A stretch of 43,124 nt of DNA from JBOGGN01 sp050744165 (GCA_050744165.1 JBOGGN010000094.1:1-43124); one strand, 5' to 3'. Positions 14,478-24,353 are shown, numbered from the stretch's first letter. The notes: generated by a model from the sequence alone, not told the origin. Numbers and translations are program-made.

Positions 14478-15954
14478 CGTCGTCGAGCGGCACTCGGGGC
14501 AGCATCGGCGCCACCGCCGCAGCCACGAAAACGAAGAGGTACCAGACATTGACGACGCTGCCGATCACGTTGGCCACGAAGCTGACGGCTAGGAATGCCA
14601 CGCAACACCCGAGGGCGCCCACCGCAACGCCATAGTCCCAGGTGCCACGCAGGGCCTTCTTGCGGGCCTTGTTGGTCATTGTCAGCAACGTGATCTGGAG
14701 CAGCACATAGGCCAGCAGACCGGCCACGCCAGTCTCGACGTACGCCTTCACGTAGTCGTTGTGGGGTTGCTTGGTCTGGGTGGTGCTGTACTGCGTCTCA
14801 CCGAGGCCGATACCGATGACCGGGCTGCGATTCGCCAACGGCAGGATCTGCGTCCAGTAGTTGAACCGCCAGGACAGCGAGTTCTGGTTGAGGGCCACCT
14901 TCCCGTTGACCACCTGAACGTTGTTGGCCTGGGTGAGCGAGGTGAACCGGCTGGCCAGGGCGGGGACCAGGGCAAGGGCCACCACCGCTCCGATCGCCAT
15001 TATCAGCAGGATGCGCTTGCTTTGGAAGATCCCGATGACGAGCAGACCCAACACGACGCCAATCAGCGCGCTGCGGGTGTAGGTGAGCACGCAGCACCCG
15101 GTCCAGCCGACGAGCAGGATCCGCATGGGCCAGCGCCAGCGCCGCTCCAGGTGGGGATAGACCGCCACCCCCATGATGATGAGGAACATCAGGTAGATCC
15201 CGAAGTCGTTGGACTGGGTGAAGGTCCCGATGATCCGAGTGAAGGTGCCCTTCAGCTCCGATCGGGGGTGGCCGGTGGCGAATCCCTCGGCGGTCAGCAG
15301 CAGCGGGAAGAGAGACGAGGCGAAGCAGGCCACCACCAGCTGGCGGCGATTGACCTCCTCTCGCGCCAGCTGCTCGGCGACGATGTACATCATCACCACC
15401 GCCAGCAGGCGTAGGGCCTGGACGGCCGACGGTCCGGGGTTGGACGAAGCCAGGATGCTCAGCAAACCGCTCACGAAGAACAGCAACAGCACCTGGCGGA
15501 CTCTCAGGGTGGGCAGCCTGCCTTCGCGCCGGAACTGGGCCAGCAACCACACGATGGCGGTCACGATGAGGACCAGGGCCAAGATAGTCGAGGGATCGCC
15601 CGCTTTGGCCGCCCCGTTGGTCGCCGTCGAGCCCGCCGAGTGGCCGCTGACGCGGGTGATGTCGACGCTGGCTCGAAGCGCCAGGACCAAAAGCACGAAC
15701 ATCTTGAAGCGGGTGATGGCGAGCAGACCAAGGAGGACGCCGACCCCTACGGCGATCGGCGTCACAATCTGCGCCTTGCTGCCGCCGGCGACCACGCCGA
15801 TGCCGGAGACGACCGCCAGGGTGGCCGCCAGAGCGGCGCCCACGAAGACCAGCACCCGCACCCATCCGGTGAACTGGATACCCGGACGCGCCAGCCGCTC
15901 GGGCGGCGACAGCGGACGTTCCGGCGTCGTGATGTCGTCAGAGATGGTCGTCAA
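14416..15954 (-). CDS. O-antigen ligase/Wzy-type polysaccharide polymerase
   Basis: 512 residues with about 11-12 membrane spans over residues 30-490. The large periplasmic loop near 360-400 carries GIGLGETQYS then QPHNDYVKAYVETGVAGLL; the H-N-x-Y and E-x-G-x-x-G pattern is the signature of the O-antigen ligase/Wzy_C family (PF04932). In a locus with Wzx and Wzz, and in a Gram-positive-type actinobacterium without lipopolysaccharide, a polymerase role is more likely than ligation. The start is the ATG 22 bases after the stop of the small lipoprotein gene, so the two are probably co-transcribed. It overlaps the convergent Wzz2 gene. Confidence 0.86.
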   Translation of the reverse strand: MTTISDDITTPERPLSPPERLARPGIQFTGWVRVLVFVGAALAATLAVVSGIGVVAGGSKAQIVTPIAVGVGVLLGLLAITRFKMFVLLVLALRASVDITRVSGHSAGSTATNGAAKAGDPSTILALVLIVTAIVWLLAQFRREGRLPTLRVRQVLLLFFVSGLLSILASSNPGPSAVQALRLLAVVMMYIVAEQLAREEVNRRQLVVACFASSLFPLLLTAEGFATGHPRSELKGTFTRIIGTFTQSNDFGIYLMFLIIMGVAVYPHLERRWRWPMRILLVGWTGCCVLTYTRSALIGVVLGLLVIGIFQSKRILLIMAIGAVVALALVPALASRFTSLTQANNVQVVNGKVALNQNSLSWRFNYWTQILPLANRSPVIGIGLGETQYSTTQTKQPHNDYVKAYVETGVAGLLAYVLLQITLLTMTNKARKKALRGTWDYGVAVGALGCCVAFLAVSFVANVIGSVVNVWYLFVFVAAAVAPMLPRVPLDDAKPGSVRELPPAGAATAGTR

Positions 15955-15976
15955 CGAGCGTGGCCTCGGTGCAACT

Positions 15977-16441
15977 TTAGGGTACGAAGAACCCGGTCGA
16001 GCAGGTCGCGTGGCTGGTCGTCAGCGTGGCGGTGAGCGACAGCTCGAAGCCCGCGGCCTCCTTGGGGATCGTGAGCGGGTGGGTGGCGATGCCGCTACCG
16101 CTGGTCCGCATGGCGAACATCCGCTCGACGCTTCCGAATCGGTAGTCCACCGAGATCGACGCCAGCGGAAGTGGGCTCGTCAGCGCCACGGTGATCGTGG
16201 CCTCGGGTGCCGGCGAACCCTGGACGGACAGCTGGCAAGACGCCGCCCCCATGGAGATGTCGGGTGCGCTGGTCAGGGTGGTGAAGACGAGCGTGGTCGT
16301 CGTCGACGGTGGGATCACGGTGGCGGGGACCGTCGGGGGAGGCGCGGCGCTGTCGCCGCCGCCACCGCAGGCGGCCACCGCCAGCACCGACAGCGCCGCC
16401 AGTGCCGCGGCGCGCCACCTTCTGGCGCCGGTGCGCGACAT
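15977..16441 (-). CDS. Small lipoprotein of unknown function
   Basis: 154 residues. A basic start, hydrophobic helix and lipobox AVAAC (Cys25) are followed by a Pro/Thr-rich linker (about 26-50). A beta-rich domain of about 100 residues follows, with Cys in AASCQLSV and ATCSTG that could pair. No family is recognised; the fold hints at an immunoglobulin-like sandwich. ATG 16441 was chosen because TACGCT lies exactly six bases upstream, fitting a leaderless start; the longer frame to 16813 is a shadow of the divergent glycosyltransferase. It precedes the polymerase gene by 22 bases, so it may assist polymer synthesis or capture at the surface. Confidence 0.75.
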   Translation of the reverse strand: MSRTGARRWRAAALAALSVLAVAACGGGGDSAAPPPTVPATVIPPSTTTTLVFTTLTSAPDISMGAASCQLSVQGSPAPEATITVALTSPLPLASISVDYRFGSVERMFAMRTSGSGIATHPLTIPKEAAGFELSLTATLTTSHATCSTGFFVP

Positions 16442-16447
16442 GGCCGG

Positions 16448-16457
16448 AGCGTACCGT
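16448..16457. promoter_or_regulatory. Overlapping divergent -10 boxes (bidirectional promoter)
   Basis: On the minus strand TACGCT (16453-16448) lies six bases before ATG 16441. On the plus strand TACCGT (16452-16457) lies eight bases before GTG 16466. The hexamers overlap by two bases and the intergenic gap is only 24 bases. Neither gene has a Shine-Dalgarno sequence. Both would be leaderless and could not bind polymerase at the same time. Confidence 0.5.
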
Positions 16458-16465
16458 AGATCACC

Positions 16466-17701
16466 GTGCGGATACTGCAGGTCAACAAGTACCTTTACCG
16501 CCGCGGCGGCGCCGAGTCGTACATGTTCGACCTCGCCGATCTGCTCACCGGTGCCGGACACCAGGTGGCCTTTTTCGGGATGGCCCATCCCGACAATATT
16601 CCCCTCCCCTACCGCGATTGGTTTCCGAGCGAGGTCGCGTTCGAGCCACCTCCTGCCGGTGCCATGCCCCGGGCCCGGGCCGTGGGCCGCATGCTCTGGT
16701 CCAGCTCGGCCCGGCGAGGCCTGAAAGCGGTGATCGAGGAGTTTCGCCCCGATGTCATCCACTGCCACAACATCTATCACCAGCTTTCCCCGTCGATTCT
16801 GGGGGCTGCGCAATCAGCCGGAGTCCCGGCGATCATGACCCTTCACGACTACAAGCTGGCCTGCCCGACCTACCAGCTCCTGGATAACGGAAATGTGTGC
16901 GAAGCGTGCATTCCGCGACATTTCTCCCAGGCGGTGAAGCGAGGTTGCCGCAACCATTCCCGGGGACAAAGTGGCCTCATGGCTCTCGAGCTGGCAGTAC
17001 ACACCTTGACCGGGGCCTACGGAGATGTCCAGCGCTTCGTATGCCCGAGCCGGTTCCTCGCCGGCGTGATGCGGCGGGCACAGGTCTTTCCCGATCGACT
17101 CCAGGTGATCCCGAACTTCTGCAACGGACTTGACGCCATCGCCACCAGGGATTTCGGTCTGCCCGCTCGGGGTCAGGGCCCGGTGGTGTTCGCGGGCCGG
17201 CTGTCACCCGAAAAAGGGGTCGACATCTTGATCGATGCGGTGATCGCCAACTCGGCCTTGTCGTGCGTGATCGCCGGAGAGGGCCCCGAGCGTCGACATC
17301 TCGAGGATCGGGCCACACCCGCGCGAACGCGTATCACCTTCACCGGCCGCCTCCCCCGCCAAGGGGTGCTCGACCTGATGCGACGGGCGTCGTGCGTCGC
17401 TGTGCCGTCCATCTGGCATGAGAACCAGCCGATCGTGATCCTCGAGGCCTTCGCCTGCGGGGTACCGGTGGTGTGCACCGACCTCGGCGGGTTGCCGGAC
17501 CTGGTGCAGGCTCAACTCACCGGGCTCGTCGTTCCGCCGGGGGACCCCGAGGCCCTCGGAGCCGCCCTTCGCGACCTGGCCAACGGCGGGGAGGCGCCGG
17601 CCACCATGGGGCGCCAGGCCCGTGCCTATGTGGAGGCGCACCACCACCCGGGCCGGCATCTGGACGCGGTACTCCAGGTGTACCGGGACGTCCAAGCCTG
17701 A
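16466..17701 (+). CDS. GT4-family glycosyltransferase (GT-B of this locus)
   Basis: 411 residues from GTG 16466. The N-terminus MRILQVNKYLYRRGGAESY has the GG loop of GT4 enzymes. HCHNIYHQL and LHDYKLACPTYQLL are typical of the subgroup that carries a Cys-rich insert (VCEACIPRHF, then GCRNH) before the C-terminal half. FAGRLSPEKGVD (from about 242) opens the donor domain. The E-x7-E pair is Glu319 and Glu327 (HENQPIVILEAF). Likely it adds one sugar of the repeat unit at the inner membrane; the donor is unknown. It is transcribed alone, divergent from the small lipoprotein and convergent with the secreted glycosidase. Confidence 0.9.
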   Translation: MRILQVNKYLYRRGGAESYMFDLADLLTGAGHQVAFFGMAHPDNIPLPYRDWFPSEVAFEPPPAGAMPRARAVGRMLWSSSARRGLKAVIEEFRPDVIHCHNIYHQLSPSILGAAQSAGVPAIMTLHDYKLACPTYQLLDNGNVCEACIPRHFSQAVKRGCRNHSRGQSGLMALELAVHTLTGAYGDVQRFVCPSRFLAGVMRRAQVFPDRLQVIPNFCNGLDAIATRDFGLPARGQGPVVFAGRLSPEKGVDILIDAVIANSALSCVIAGEGPERRHLEDRATPARTRITFTGRLPRQGVLDLMRRASCVAVPSIWHENQPIVILEAFACGVPVVCTDLGGLPDLVQAQLTGLVVPPGDPEALGAALRDLANGGEAPATMGRQARAYVEAHHHPGRHLDAVLQVYRDVQA

Positions 17702-17736
17702 CCTGGCCCTTTCCCGGGCCTACCCGGAGGCAGCGA

Positions 17737-19542
17737 CTACAACCGGACCGTGCGATCGGCCCCGTAGGTGGTGCCCGTGGCGTTGGTGGCTTCGTACCGG
17801 TAGTGCACCAGCGTCCCCGCCGGAAGGCCGGACAACACCGTGGATTCGGTGACGTTGGTCGTGCCCGCGCCCGCCGACTGGGCGGAGCTCGACGTGCCGT
17901 AGCCGGCCGTGGGTCCATAGTCCACTTGGTACGTCGTGGCCTGGCCGCCCGGGTTGACGACGCCGTTCACCGTCGCCTGGGTGGTGCTGTTGACCACCGC
18001 CGCCGCGGTGCGCACCGTGGGGGCCGGCAAAGGAGTCGTGAACGTCACGTCACTGCCCGCCACCGTGCCGGCCGAGTTGGTGGCATCGACGTGGAAGGTG
18101 TAGGTCGTTCCCGGGCGCAGACCGCTGAGCGAGAACTGGACCAGGACCGACCCGGAGCCGGAGCCCACGTCCTGCCCCGACGACAGCTGGCCGAGCGTGC
18201 CGCTGGTGCCGAACTCGGCGTAGGCCGTGGTGTCCGCGCCGTCGGGATTGACACTGCCGGTCACGGTGGCCGACGTCGGGGTGATGTTGGTGGCGGTGCC
18301 GGTCGCGGCCCCGGGTACCGAGCCCCACGGTTGCGATGCCGTGAGCACCTCACCCGTGTTGGCCGCCAGGGTGAGCTGGCTAGAAACGGTGCTCCCCTCG
18401 AGGGTGGTCCACTGGCCCGCCCCCAGCGGGAGGGTGACCGAAGCGGAGGTCGGGTTGACCACCACCAAGCCGCCACTGAAACGCCGCTGATAGACCCCGA
18501 GCACCTTGTCGTAGGAGCCCAGCGGGGTACCGATGTTGACGTTCTCGTACGCAGAGGTCTCGACCACCGCCGTCTCCGCGCCGGTGTCGGACCAGTACCA
18601 GTACTCGTTGCCGTTGGTACCGAGCAAGAACGTCGCCAGGGCGTAGCGGTGAATGGTGTCTTTCTGAACTTGGGTGGCGGTGCTGTTCCACACCTTGGCC
18701 TCGACCAGGACCGACTTTCCCCGCTGCCCGGCGTCGACGAGCATGTCGACGTCCTGCTTCCACTGGCTCTCGGAGCGGAACTGGGTCGGGGGGTCGTTGG
18801 AGCCGCGCACGAAGCCTTGGGCGTCGGCGGCGGCCAGCGGGCCGATCAGCATTGAGGAGGGACCCCAACTGGCGCTGAAGTACTGGTTGCCGGTGCCAAG
18901 GCCGTTGCCCACTACATACACACCAGGCAGGGCGGCGATGATTTGGGTTGCCAGGTTGGTGGTGGCGGTGACCCACTGCGTGTCGGTATAGCCTGCGCCG
19001 CTCGCAGGATCGATCGGCGGCGCGCTCACATAGCCCGGCGCCAAGGTGCCCGCGCCCAACATGTCCAGGTAGCAGCCGTCCCATCCGGTGCTGGCCAACG
19101 TCGAACTACAAAGGCTGATGCGGGACTGGATCCAACCGGAATTGGTGGGATCCATCAGATAGTTCTTGAAGACGGTTGAATAGATCCGTTTGCTGCTCGA
19201 ATCGTGCAGATACCAGGACTCCGGGTAGCCGGTGGCGGTCGGTCCGGCGGCGTACATACCGTTCAGGTAGAAGACCATCTTCAACGCCGGGTTGGCGGCC
19301 CTCATGCTGGCGGTGTATTTAGAAAACGTGTTGGGCAGCCCGACGAGCATGTTGACGGACTGGGCGTCGGCCACCGCCTGGGCCGCCGTCACCTTCTGCG
19401 AGCCGCCCATGGTGGCGCCCCATGTGAGCAGAATGTCGGGAGTGTCCGCGGCCGCTGTTTGACTCGACTGGGAAACGGTCCCCGCCAGGGTGGGCAACAC
19501 AACGAGACAGATCGCACCGACGATCGCCAGAAAGCGTCTCAT
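17737..19542 (-). CDS. Secreted putative glycoside hydrolase (GHL15-like) with two C-terminal Fn3 domains
   Basis: 601 residues. A Sec signal peptide (MRRFLAIVGAICLVVLP, ending near residue 21-32) is followed by a TIM-barrel-like domain (about 35-330). Its features LLTWGATMGG, MVFYLNGMY, YLMDPTNSGW and GWDGCYLDMLG resemble hypothetical glycosyl hydrolase family 15. The Asp pair in DGCYLD is a catalytic candidate. A small beta domain (about 335-410) precedes two fibronectin type III repeats (about 413-504 and 505-601). The start has a ribosome binding site (AGAGG, six bases upstream). It probably acts outside the cell on glycan, perhaps that made by this locus. The activity of this family is not settled. 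Confidence 0.8.
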   Translation of the reverse strand: MRRFLAIVGAICLVVLPTLAGTVSQSSQTAAADTPDILLTWGATMGGSQKVTAAQAVADAQSVNMLVGLPNTFSKYTASMRAANPALKMVFYLNGMYAAGPTATGYPESWYLHDSSSKRIYSTVFKNYLMDPTNSGWIQSRISLCSSTLASTGWDGCYLDMLGAGTLAPGYVSAPPIDPASGAGYTDTQWVTATTNLATQIIAALPGVYVVGNGLGTGNQYFSASWGPSSMLIGPLAAADAQGFVRGSNDPPTQFRSESQWKQDVDMLVDAGQRGKSVLVEAKVWNSTATQVQKDTIHRYALATFLLGTNGNEYWYWSDTGAETAVVETSAYENVNIGTPLGSYDKVLGVYQRRFSGGLVVVNPTSASVTLPLGAGQWTTLEGSTVSSQLTLAANTGEVLTASQPWGSVPGAATGTATNITPTSATVTGSVNPDGADTTAYAEFGTSGTLGQLSSGQDVGSGSGSVLVQFSLSGLRPGTTYTFHVDATNSAGTVAGSDVTFTTPLPAPTVRTAAAVVNSTTQATVNGVVNPGGQATTYQVDYGPTAGYGTSSSAQSAGAGTTNVTESTVLSGLPAGTLVHYRYEATNATGTTYGADRTVRL

Positions 19543-19571
19543 ACATCACCTCTCGTCCCAAGCCCGCGGCG

Positions 19572-19643
19572 ACCTTAGCAATCCTCCACCCGGTCAGGAG
19601 TTCCAAAGGGCAGCGGCGGCAGCCAGCTGAGCGCCGGTAGCCT
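19572..19643. promoter_or_regulatory. Divergent promoter region with two putative -10 boxes
   Basis: TAAGGT on the minus strand (19577-19572) faces the glycosidase gene, and TAGCCT on the plus strand (19638-19643) faces the two-span membrane protein. Both would give short leaders that include a ribosome binding site. The intergenic space is 127 bases and holds no gene. Confidence 0.3.
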
Positions 19644-19669
19644 CGACCAATGGTCCGGAGCCCTTCGGT

Positions 19670-20347
19670 TTGAGCCGAGCCGGGCCAGCCGACAGCGGCA
19701 TGGTTTTCCTGGCTGTGGTGGCCGCCGTGGTCTTGTGCTGGCTCGGGCTGTACCGGTACATCGACGAGCACCGAGATCACGACAACGCCCAAATGGTCGA
19801 TTTGCTGCATCTCTCCGCGCTGGTGGCGCGCCAGGACGCCCGCTGCCTTCAGGCGATCGGCCCCGTCTCGGCCACCCCGCCCGACCCATCTGGGGCGGCG
19901 GCCGGCAGGACGGCCGGCGATTCCGCGGTGGCCCTGCAGCCGGAGGTCGAATCCCGGCTGCGATACCTGATCCACGCTGGCATGCCAGCCCACCGCCAGG
20001 CGACCGTTGCCGGCCCGGTGGACGCCTTCGAAGCCGACATCAGCGCGCCGCGTGCCTGCCCGCCGGCTGCTGCCCCAGCGGGTGGGGACCCGGCGGGAGC
20101 CGCCGGGGGCGGCGAGGTGGGTACCGCGAGTCCAATCAATGCAGCCCGCCTCACGGCCGATCTGGACCATGCAACGGCCCGACTGCAGACCGCCGAGGGC
20201 ACGCTTCGTCGTTCCACCGCCCGCGACGACGTGGCGCTCGATGCGGGGTCGGCACTGGCCGCGGTGATGCCGGGCCTCGGGCTGGCAGCGCTGCTGTTGT
20301 GGCGATGGCTGCGCCGGCGCCGGGGCACCGTCACCACGATCCGATAG
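19670..20347 (+). CDS. Two-span membrane protein of unknown function
   Basis: 225 residues from TTG 19670; GGAG at 19657-19660 is suitably placed. ATG 19700 is an alternative. One span near 11-28 (VFLAVVAAVVLCWLGLY) and one near 195-212 bracket an Ala/Pro-rich extracytoplasmic region with two Cys (ARCLQA and RACPP). An Arg-rich tail (WRWLRRRRG) is cytosolic. The two-span layout with a helical loop recalls chain-length or accessory membrane proteins, but no family signature is visible. It stops two bases before the stop of the convergent priming transferase gene. Confidence 0.6.
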   Translation: MSRAGPADSGMVFLAVVAAVVLCWLGLYRYIDEHRDHDNAQMVDLLHLSALVARQDARCLQAIGPVSATPPDPSGAAAGRTAGDSAVALQPEVESRLRYLIHAGMPAHRQATVAGPVDAFEADISAPRACPPAAAPAGGDPAGAAGGGEVGTASPINAARLTADLDHATARLQTAEGTLRRSTARDDVALDAGSALAAVMPGLGLAALLLWRWLRRRRGTVTTIR

Positions 20348-20348
20348 G

Positions 20349-21815
20349 TCAGTAGGCCCCGCGCTTGGCCAACACGACGGGCAGCGTCTTGGCCAGGATC
20401 GCCAGGTCGATCAAAAGCGACCAGTTCTCGACGTAGTACAGGTCATTGCGAACGTAGTCCGCGAAGGTCAGGTCGCTGCGCCCGCTGACTTGCCACATGC
20501 CCGTCATTCCGGGCCGGACCCGCAGGCGGCCCTTCAACTCCGGCGTCCAGGACGACATCTCGGAGAACAACGCCGGGCGGGGCCCGACGAGGCTCATGTC
20601 ACCTCGGACGACGTTGAGCAGTTGGGGTAGCTCGTCGATCGAAAAGCGTCGCAGTATCCGGCCGAGCCTCGTGACGCGAGGATCGTCGCGGGCCTTGAAC
20701 AGCACCGCCCCGCTGTCGACGTCCGCCTTCAGGGCCGGGAGCAGATCCTCGGCGCCGGTCACCATCGTGCGGAACTTATAGAGGCGGAAGGGGGCGGCAT
20801 TCTTGCCGATCCGCTCCTGAATGAAGAAGACCCGGCCCCGGCTGCTGAGCTTGACCGCCACGGCGACGACCAGGAACACCGGCGACGCCACCGCCAACGT
20901 CGTCGTCGCCACCACGACGTCGAAGGTCCGTTTGGCGGCGGCCCGCCAGCCCCCGCGGTGCGCCGGCTCGACGTAGATCAGCGGCGTCTGGCCGAGAGGG
21001 CGGACTCGAAGCCGTCCGGCGCTGATGCCCCGAAGGGACGACGACAGCTCGACGTGGATCCCGGCCTCGATCAACTCCCGCACCAGGCGGTTTGAGGCCT
21101 GGTCGCTGACCGACGTCATGGCGACCAGGACGTTGGTCGCCTTGGCCGCCTGGACTACCGCCACGATCTGGTCGGTCGTTCCGAGCACTCGCATCGAACC
21201 AACATGGCCGACCCCAATGTCGTCGACCACGCCCACGACCTGATAGCCGAGAACCGGGTCGGCCAACGCCTCGCACAACGACATGGCCTCGCCGTTGGAC
21301 CCCACGATCACCACGGGCCGGACTAGGCGGCCGGTGCGCCGCAGCCGGGAGAAGACGTGGCGCACCACCTCTCGCCCGCAAAGGCAGCAGGCGACGACCG
21401 CGGGCACGCAGATCACCAGCCACAAGCGGGAAACCGTCAGTTTTAGCAGGAACCCGACGGCCGCCATGACGATCACGCTGGCCAGCGTGGCGTGAACGAG
21501 ATTGCGGAACTCGTCGACCCGGGCCGCCACGCGGCGCGTCTTGTACAGGCCGTAGCCGGAGAACACCACTGCCCACAGCGGCAGACAACAGGCGCCGAAC
21601 ATCAGCGCCAAAGGCATGGAATGGAGTTCCTGGGGGCGATACAGGCGGCTCAGGCCGTAGGAAAGCAGCATCCCGGCGAGGATCGACAACAGGTCGATCG
21701 TCATCACGAACGCCTTGAGCTGGCGGGAGCTGTACCGGCGCTTGACGGTGGCAGTGGAGACAGCATCGGCGAGCTTCAGGCCGAGAGAAGCCCCTGAAAC
21801 CTGCTCGGACGTCAC
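20349..21815 (-). CDS. Exopolysaccharide polyprenyl glycosylphosphotransferase (priming sugar transferase)
   Basis: 488 residues from GTG 21815. Four to five membrane spans lie within about 35-165. A CoA-binding-like/Rossmann region follows (VVIVGSNGEAMSLCEAL, about 170-260). The C-terminal bacterial sugar transferase domain (PF02397) starts with KRTFDVVVA and contains QERIGKNAAPFRLYKFRTM, RRFSIDELPQLLNV and GDMSLVGPRPAL. These are the hallmark motifs; the Asp-Glu pair in SIDELPQ is catalytic in this family. It transfers a sugar-1-phosphate from a nucleotide sugar to undecaprenyl phosphate, the first step of repeat-unit assembly. The 189-base gap to mdh upstream holds its promoter; no clear boxes were identified there. 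Confidence 0.93.
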   Translation of the reverse strand: MTSEQVSGASLGLKLADAVSTATVKRRYSSRQLKAFVMTIDLLSILAGMLLSYGLSRLYRPQELHSMPLALMFGACCLPLWAVVFSGYGLYKTRRVAARVDEFRNLVHATLASVIVMAAVGFLLKLTVSRLWLVICVPAVVACCLCGREVVRHVFSRLRRTGRLVRPVVIVGSNGEAMSLCEALADPVLGYQVVGVVDDIGVGHVGSMRVLGTTDQIVAVVQAAKATNVLVAMTSVSDQASNRLVRELIEAGIHVELSSSLRGISAGRLRVRPLGQTPLIYVEPAHRGGWRAAAKRTFDVVVATTTLAVASPVFLVVAVAVKLSSRGRVFFIQERIGKNAAPFRLYKFRTMVTGAEDLLPALKADVDSGAVLFKARDDPRVTRLGRILRRFSIDELPQLLNVVRGDMSLVGPRPALFSEMSSWTPELKGRLRVRPGMTGMWQVSGRSDLTFADYVRNDLYYVENWSLLIDLAILAKTLPVVLAKRGAY

Positions 21816-22004
21816 CTCGTGCGCCGCCTCGCTCCGATCATCCCGGGCTCCACCCCCTCGTATCGGCCGAGACGACCGACTCGTTGACCGAGAGAGTCTA
21901 GGCCCAACTTGCCGGCGGGGCTTCCGGGCCGGGGCGCACTGGCCTCCACAGATGGTGACAGTTGGGCGCGGCAGGTGGCGCTCAGGGCGTGAGAGAGGTC
22001 CTCG

Positions 22005-22997
22005 TCACAGGAGGAGCCCGAGGCGGGCCACCGTGTCATGCTCGGCCATCAGCTCGGCCACCGAGGCGTCGATGCGTGAGCGGGAGCCATCGTCGATCGC
22101 CAGGTCGGCAACGATCTGGTAGCGCCCTCCCGTGCAGGTGACCGGGAAGGAGGACACGAGGCCCTCGGGCACGCCGTAGGACCCGTCGCTCGGAACGGCC
22201 ATGCTGACCCAATCGCCCTCGGGTGTCCCGCCGACCCAGTCCCGCATGTGCTCGAGGGCGGCGTTGGCGGCTGAGGCGGCGCTCGACGCGCCCCGGGCTT
22301 CGATGACCGCCGCCCCCCGCTTCTGGACCGTCGGGATGAACTCCTCGGTGATCCAGGCATGGTCCGCCAAGACCTCATCCAGGGGCCGGTCGCCGACTAG
22401 GACGTGCGACACGTCGGGGTACTGGGTGGTGGAGTGGTTGCCCCAAATGGTCATGCGGCGCAATGCCGACACTGGCCGGCCGAGATGGGCCGCCAGCAGG
22501 CCCTTGGCCCGGTTGTGGTCGAGCCGGGTCATGGCGGTGAACCGGGCCGGATCGATCCCGCCCGCGTGGTTGAGCGCGATCAGGCAGTTGGTATTCGCCG
22601 GATTCCCCACGACCAGCACGCGCGCTTCGGGGGAGGCATTTTCCCCAAGGGCCTTTCCCTGCACCGTGAAAATGGCTCCGTTGGCCGCCAGCAGATCGGA
22701 GCGCTCCATGCCCTTGGTGCGAGGCCGGGACCCCACCAGGAACGCGATGTCCGCGTCGCCGAAAGCCACCACAGGGTCGTCGGTCACGACCACGCCGGCC
22801 AGAGTGGCGAAGGCGCAGTCCTCCAACTCCATTTCCACCCCGTGCAGGTTGGGCAACGCCGGGGGGATTTCCAGCAGCTGCAGGATCACCGGACGGTCTT
22901 GGCCGAGGAGATCCCCAGCGGCCACCCGGAACAAGAGGGCGTAGCCGATCTGGCCGGCGGCGCCGGTGATGGTAATGCGGACCGGTTGGTTGGCCAT
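22005..22997 (-). CDS. mdh: Malate dehydrogenase
   Basis: 330 residues. The N-terminal NAD-binding motif is ITGAAGQIGYALLFRVAAG. LVGSRPRTKGMERSDLL is the mobile loop with substrate-binding Arg. VVGNPANTNCLIA is conserved. IWGNHSTTQYPD carries the catalytic His, with the partner Asp in TRLDHNRAK. This is the cytosolic-type MDH found in many actinobacteria. It oxidises malate to oxaloacetate in the TCA cycle. ATG 22997 follows the icd stop by seven bases, with TAGGA upstream; the longer frame is a shadow of icd. It is co-transcribed with icd. Confidence 0.97.
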   Translation of the reverse strand: MANQPVRITITGAAGQIGYALLFRVAAGDLLGQDRPVILQLLEIPPALPNLHGVEMELEDCAFATLAGVVVTDDPVVAFGDADIAFLVGSRPRTKGMERSDLLAANGAIFTVQGKALGENASPEARVLVVGNPANTNCLIALNHAGGIDPARFTAMTRLDHNRAKGLLAAHLGRPVSALRRMTIWGNHSTTQYPDVSHVLVGDRPLDEVLADHAWITEEFIPTVQKRGAAVIEARGASSAASAANAALEHMRDWVGGTPEGDWVSMAVPSDGSYGVPEGLVSSFPVTCTGGRYQIVADLAIDDGSRSRIDASVAELMAEHDTVARLGLLL

Positions 22998-23004
22998 GAC
23001 GGTC

Positions 23005-24204
<1,200 letters not shown>

Positions 24205-24210
24205 GGGACG

Positions 24211-24216
24211 AGCGTA
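24211..24216 (-). promoter_or_regulatory. Leaderless promoter -10 box of icd (TACGCT)
   Basis: On the minus strand TACGCT is followed by CGTCCC and then ATG 24204, placing the hexamer at -12 to -7 if transcription begins at the A of ATG. The same TACGCT-N6-ATG arrangement precedes the lipoprotein gene at 16441. Confidence 0.5.
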
Positions 24217-24244
24217 CTGCCAGGCCGGGCTGTGGCCGGACTGG

Positions 24245-24269
24245 GGGCCGGGTCGGTCAGGGCCGGGTC
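24245..24269. repeat. 10-bp direct repeat (period 15) upstream of icd
   Basis: GGGCCGGGTC occurs at 24245-24254 and again at 24260-24269, about 30-55 bases upstream of the predicted icd transcription start. It could be an operator or a chance GC-rich repeat. Confidence 0.35.
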
Positions 24270-24353
24270 AGACCCATGCTGGCGAAGCGAGACAAGACGA
24301 CTGCCGTGGACCGGCCGCGTTCGTCCAAGCCGGCCGCGCACCAACGGGACTCG

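Noticed and set aside
15209..16459. 416-residue plus-strand frame
   Set aside because: It is antisense to the polymerase and lipoprotein genes, which have clear membrane spans and a lipobox.
17473..18855. 460-residue plus-strand frame
   Set aside because: It overlaps the GT4 end in another frame and runs antisense to the Fn3 part of the secreted glycosidase; composition is Arg/Gly shadow-like.
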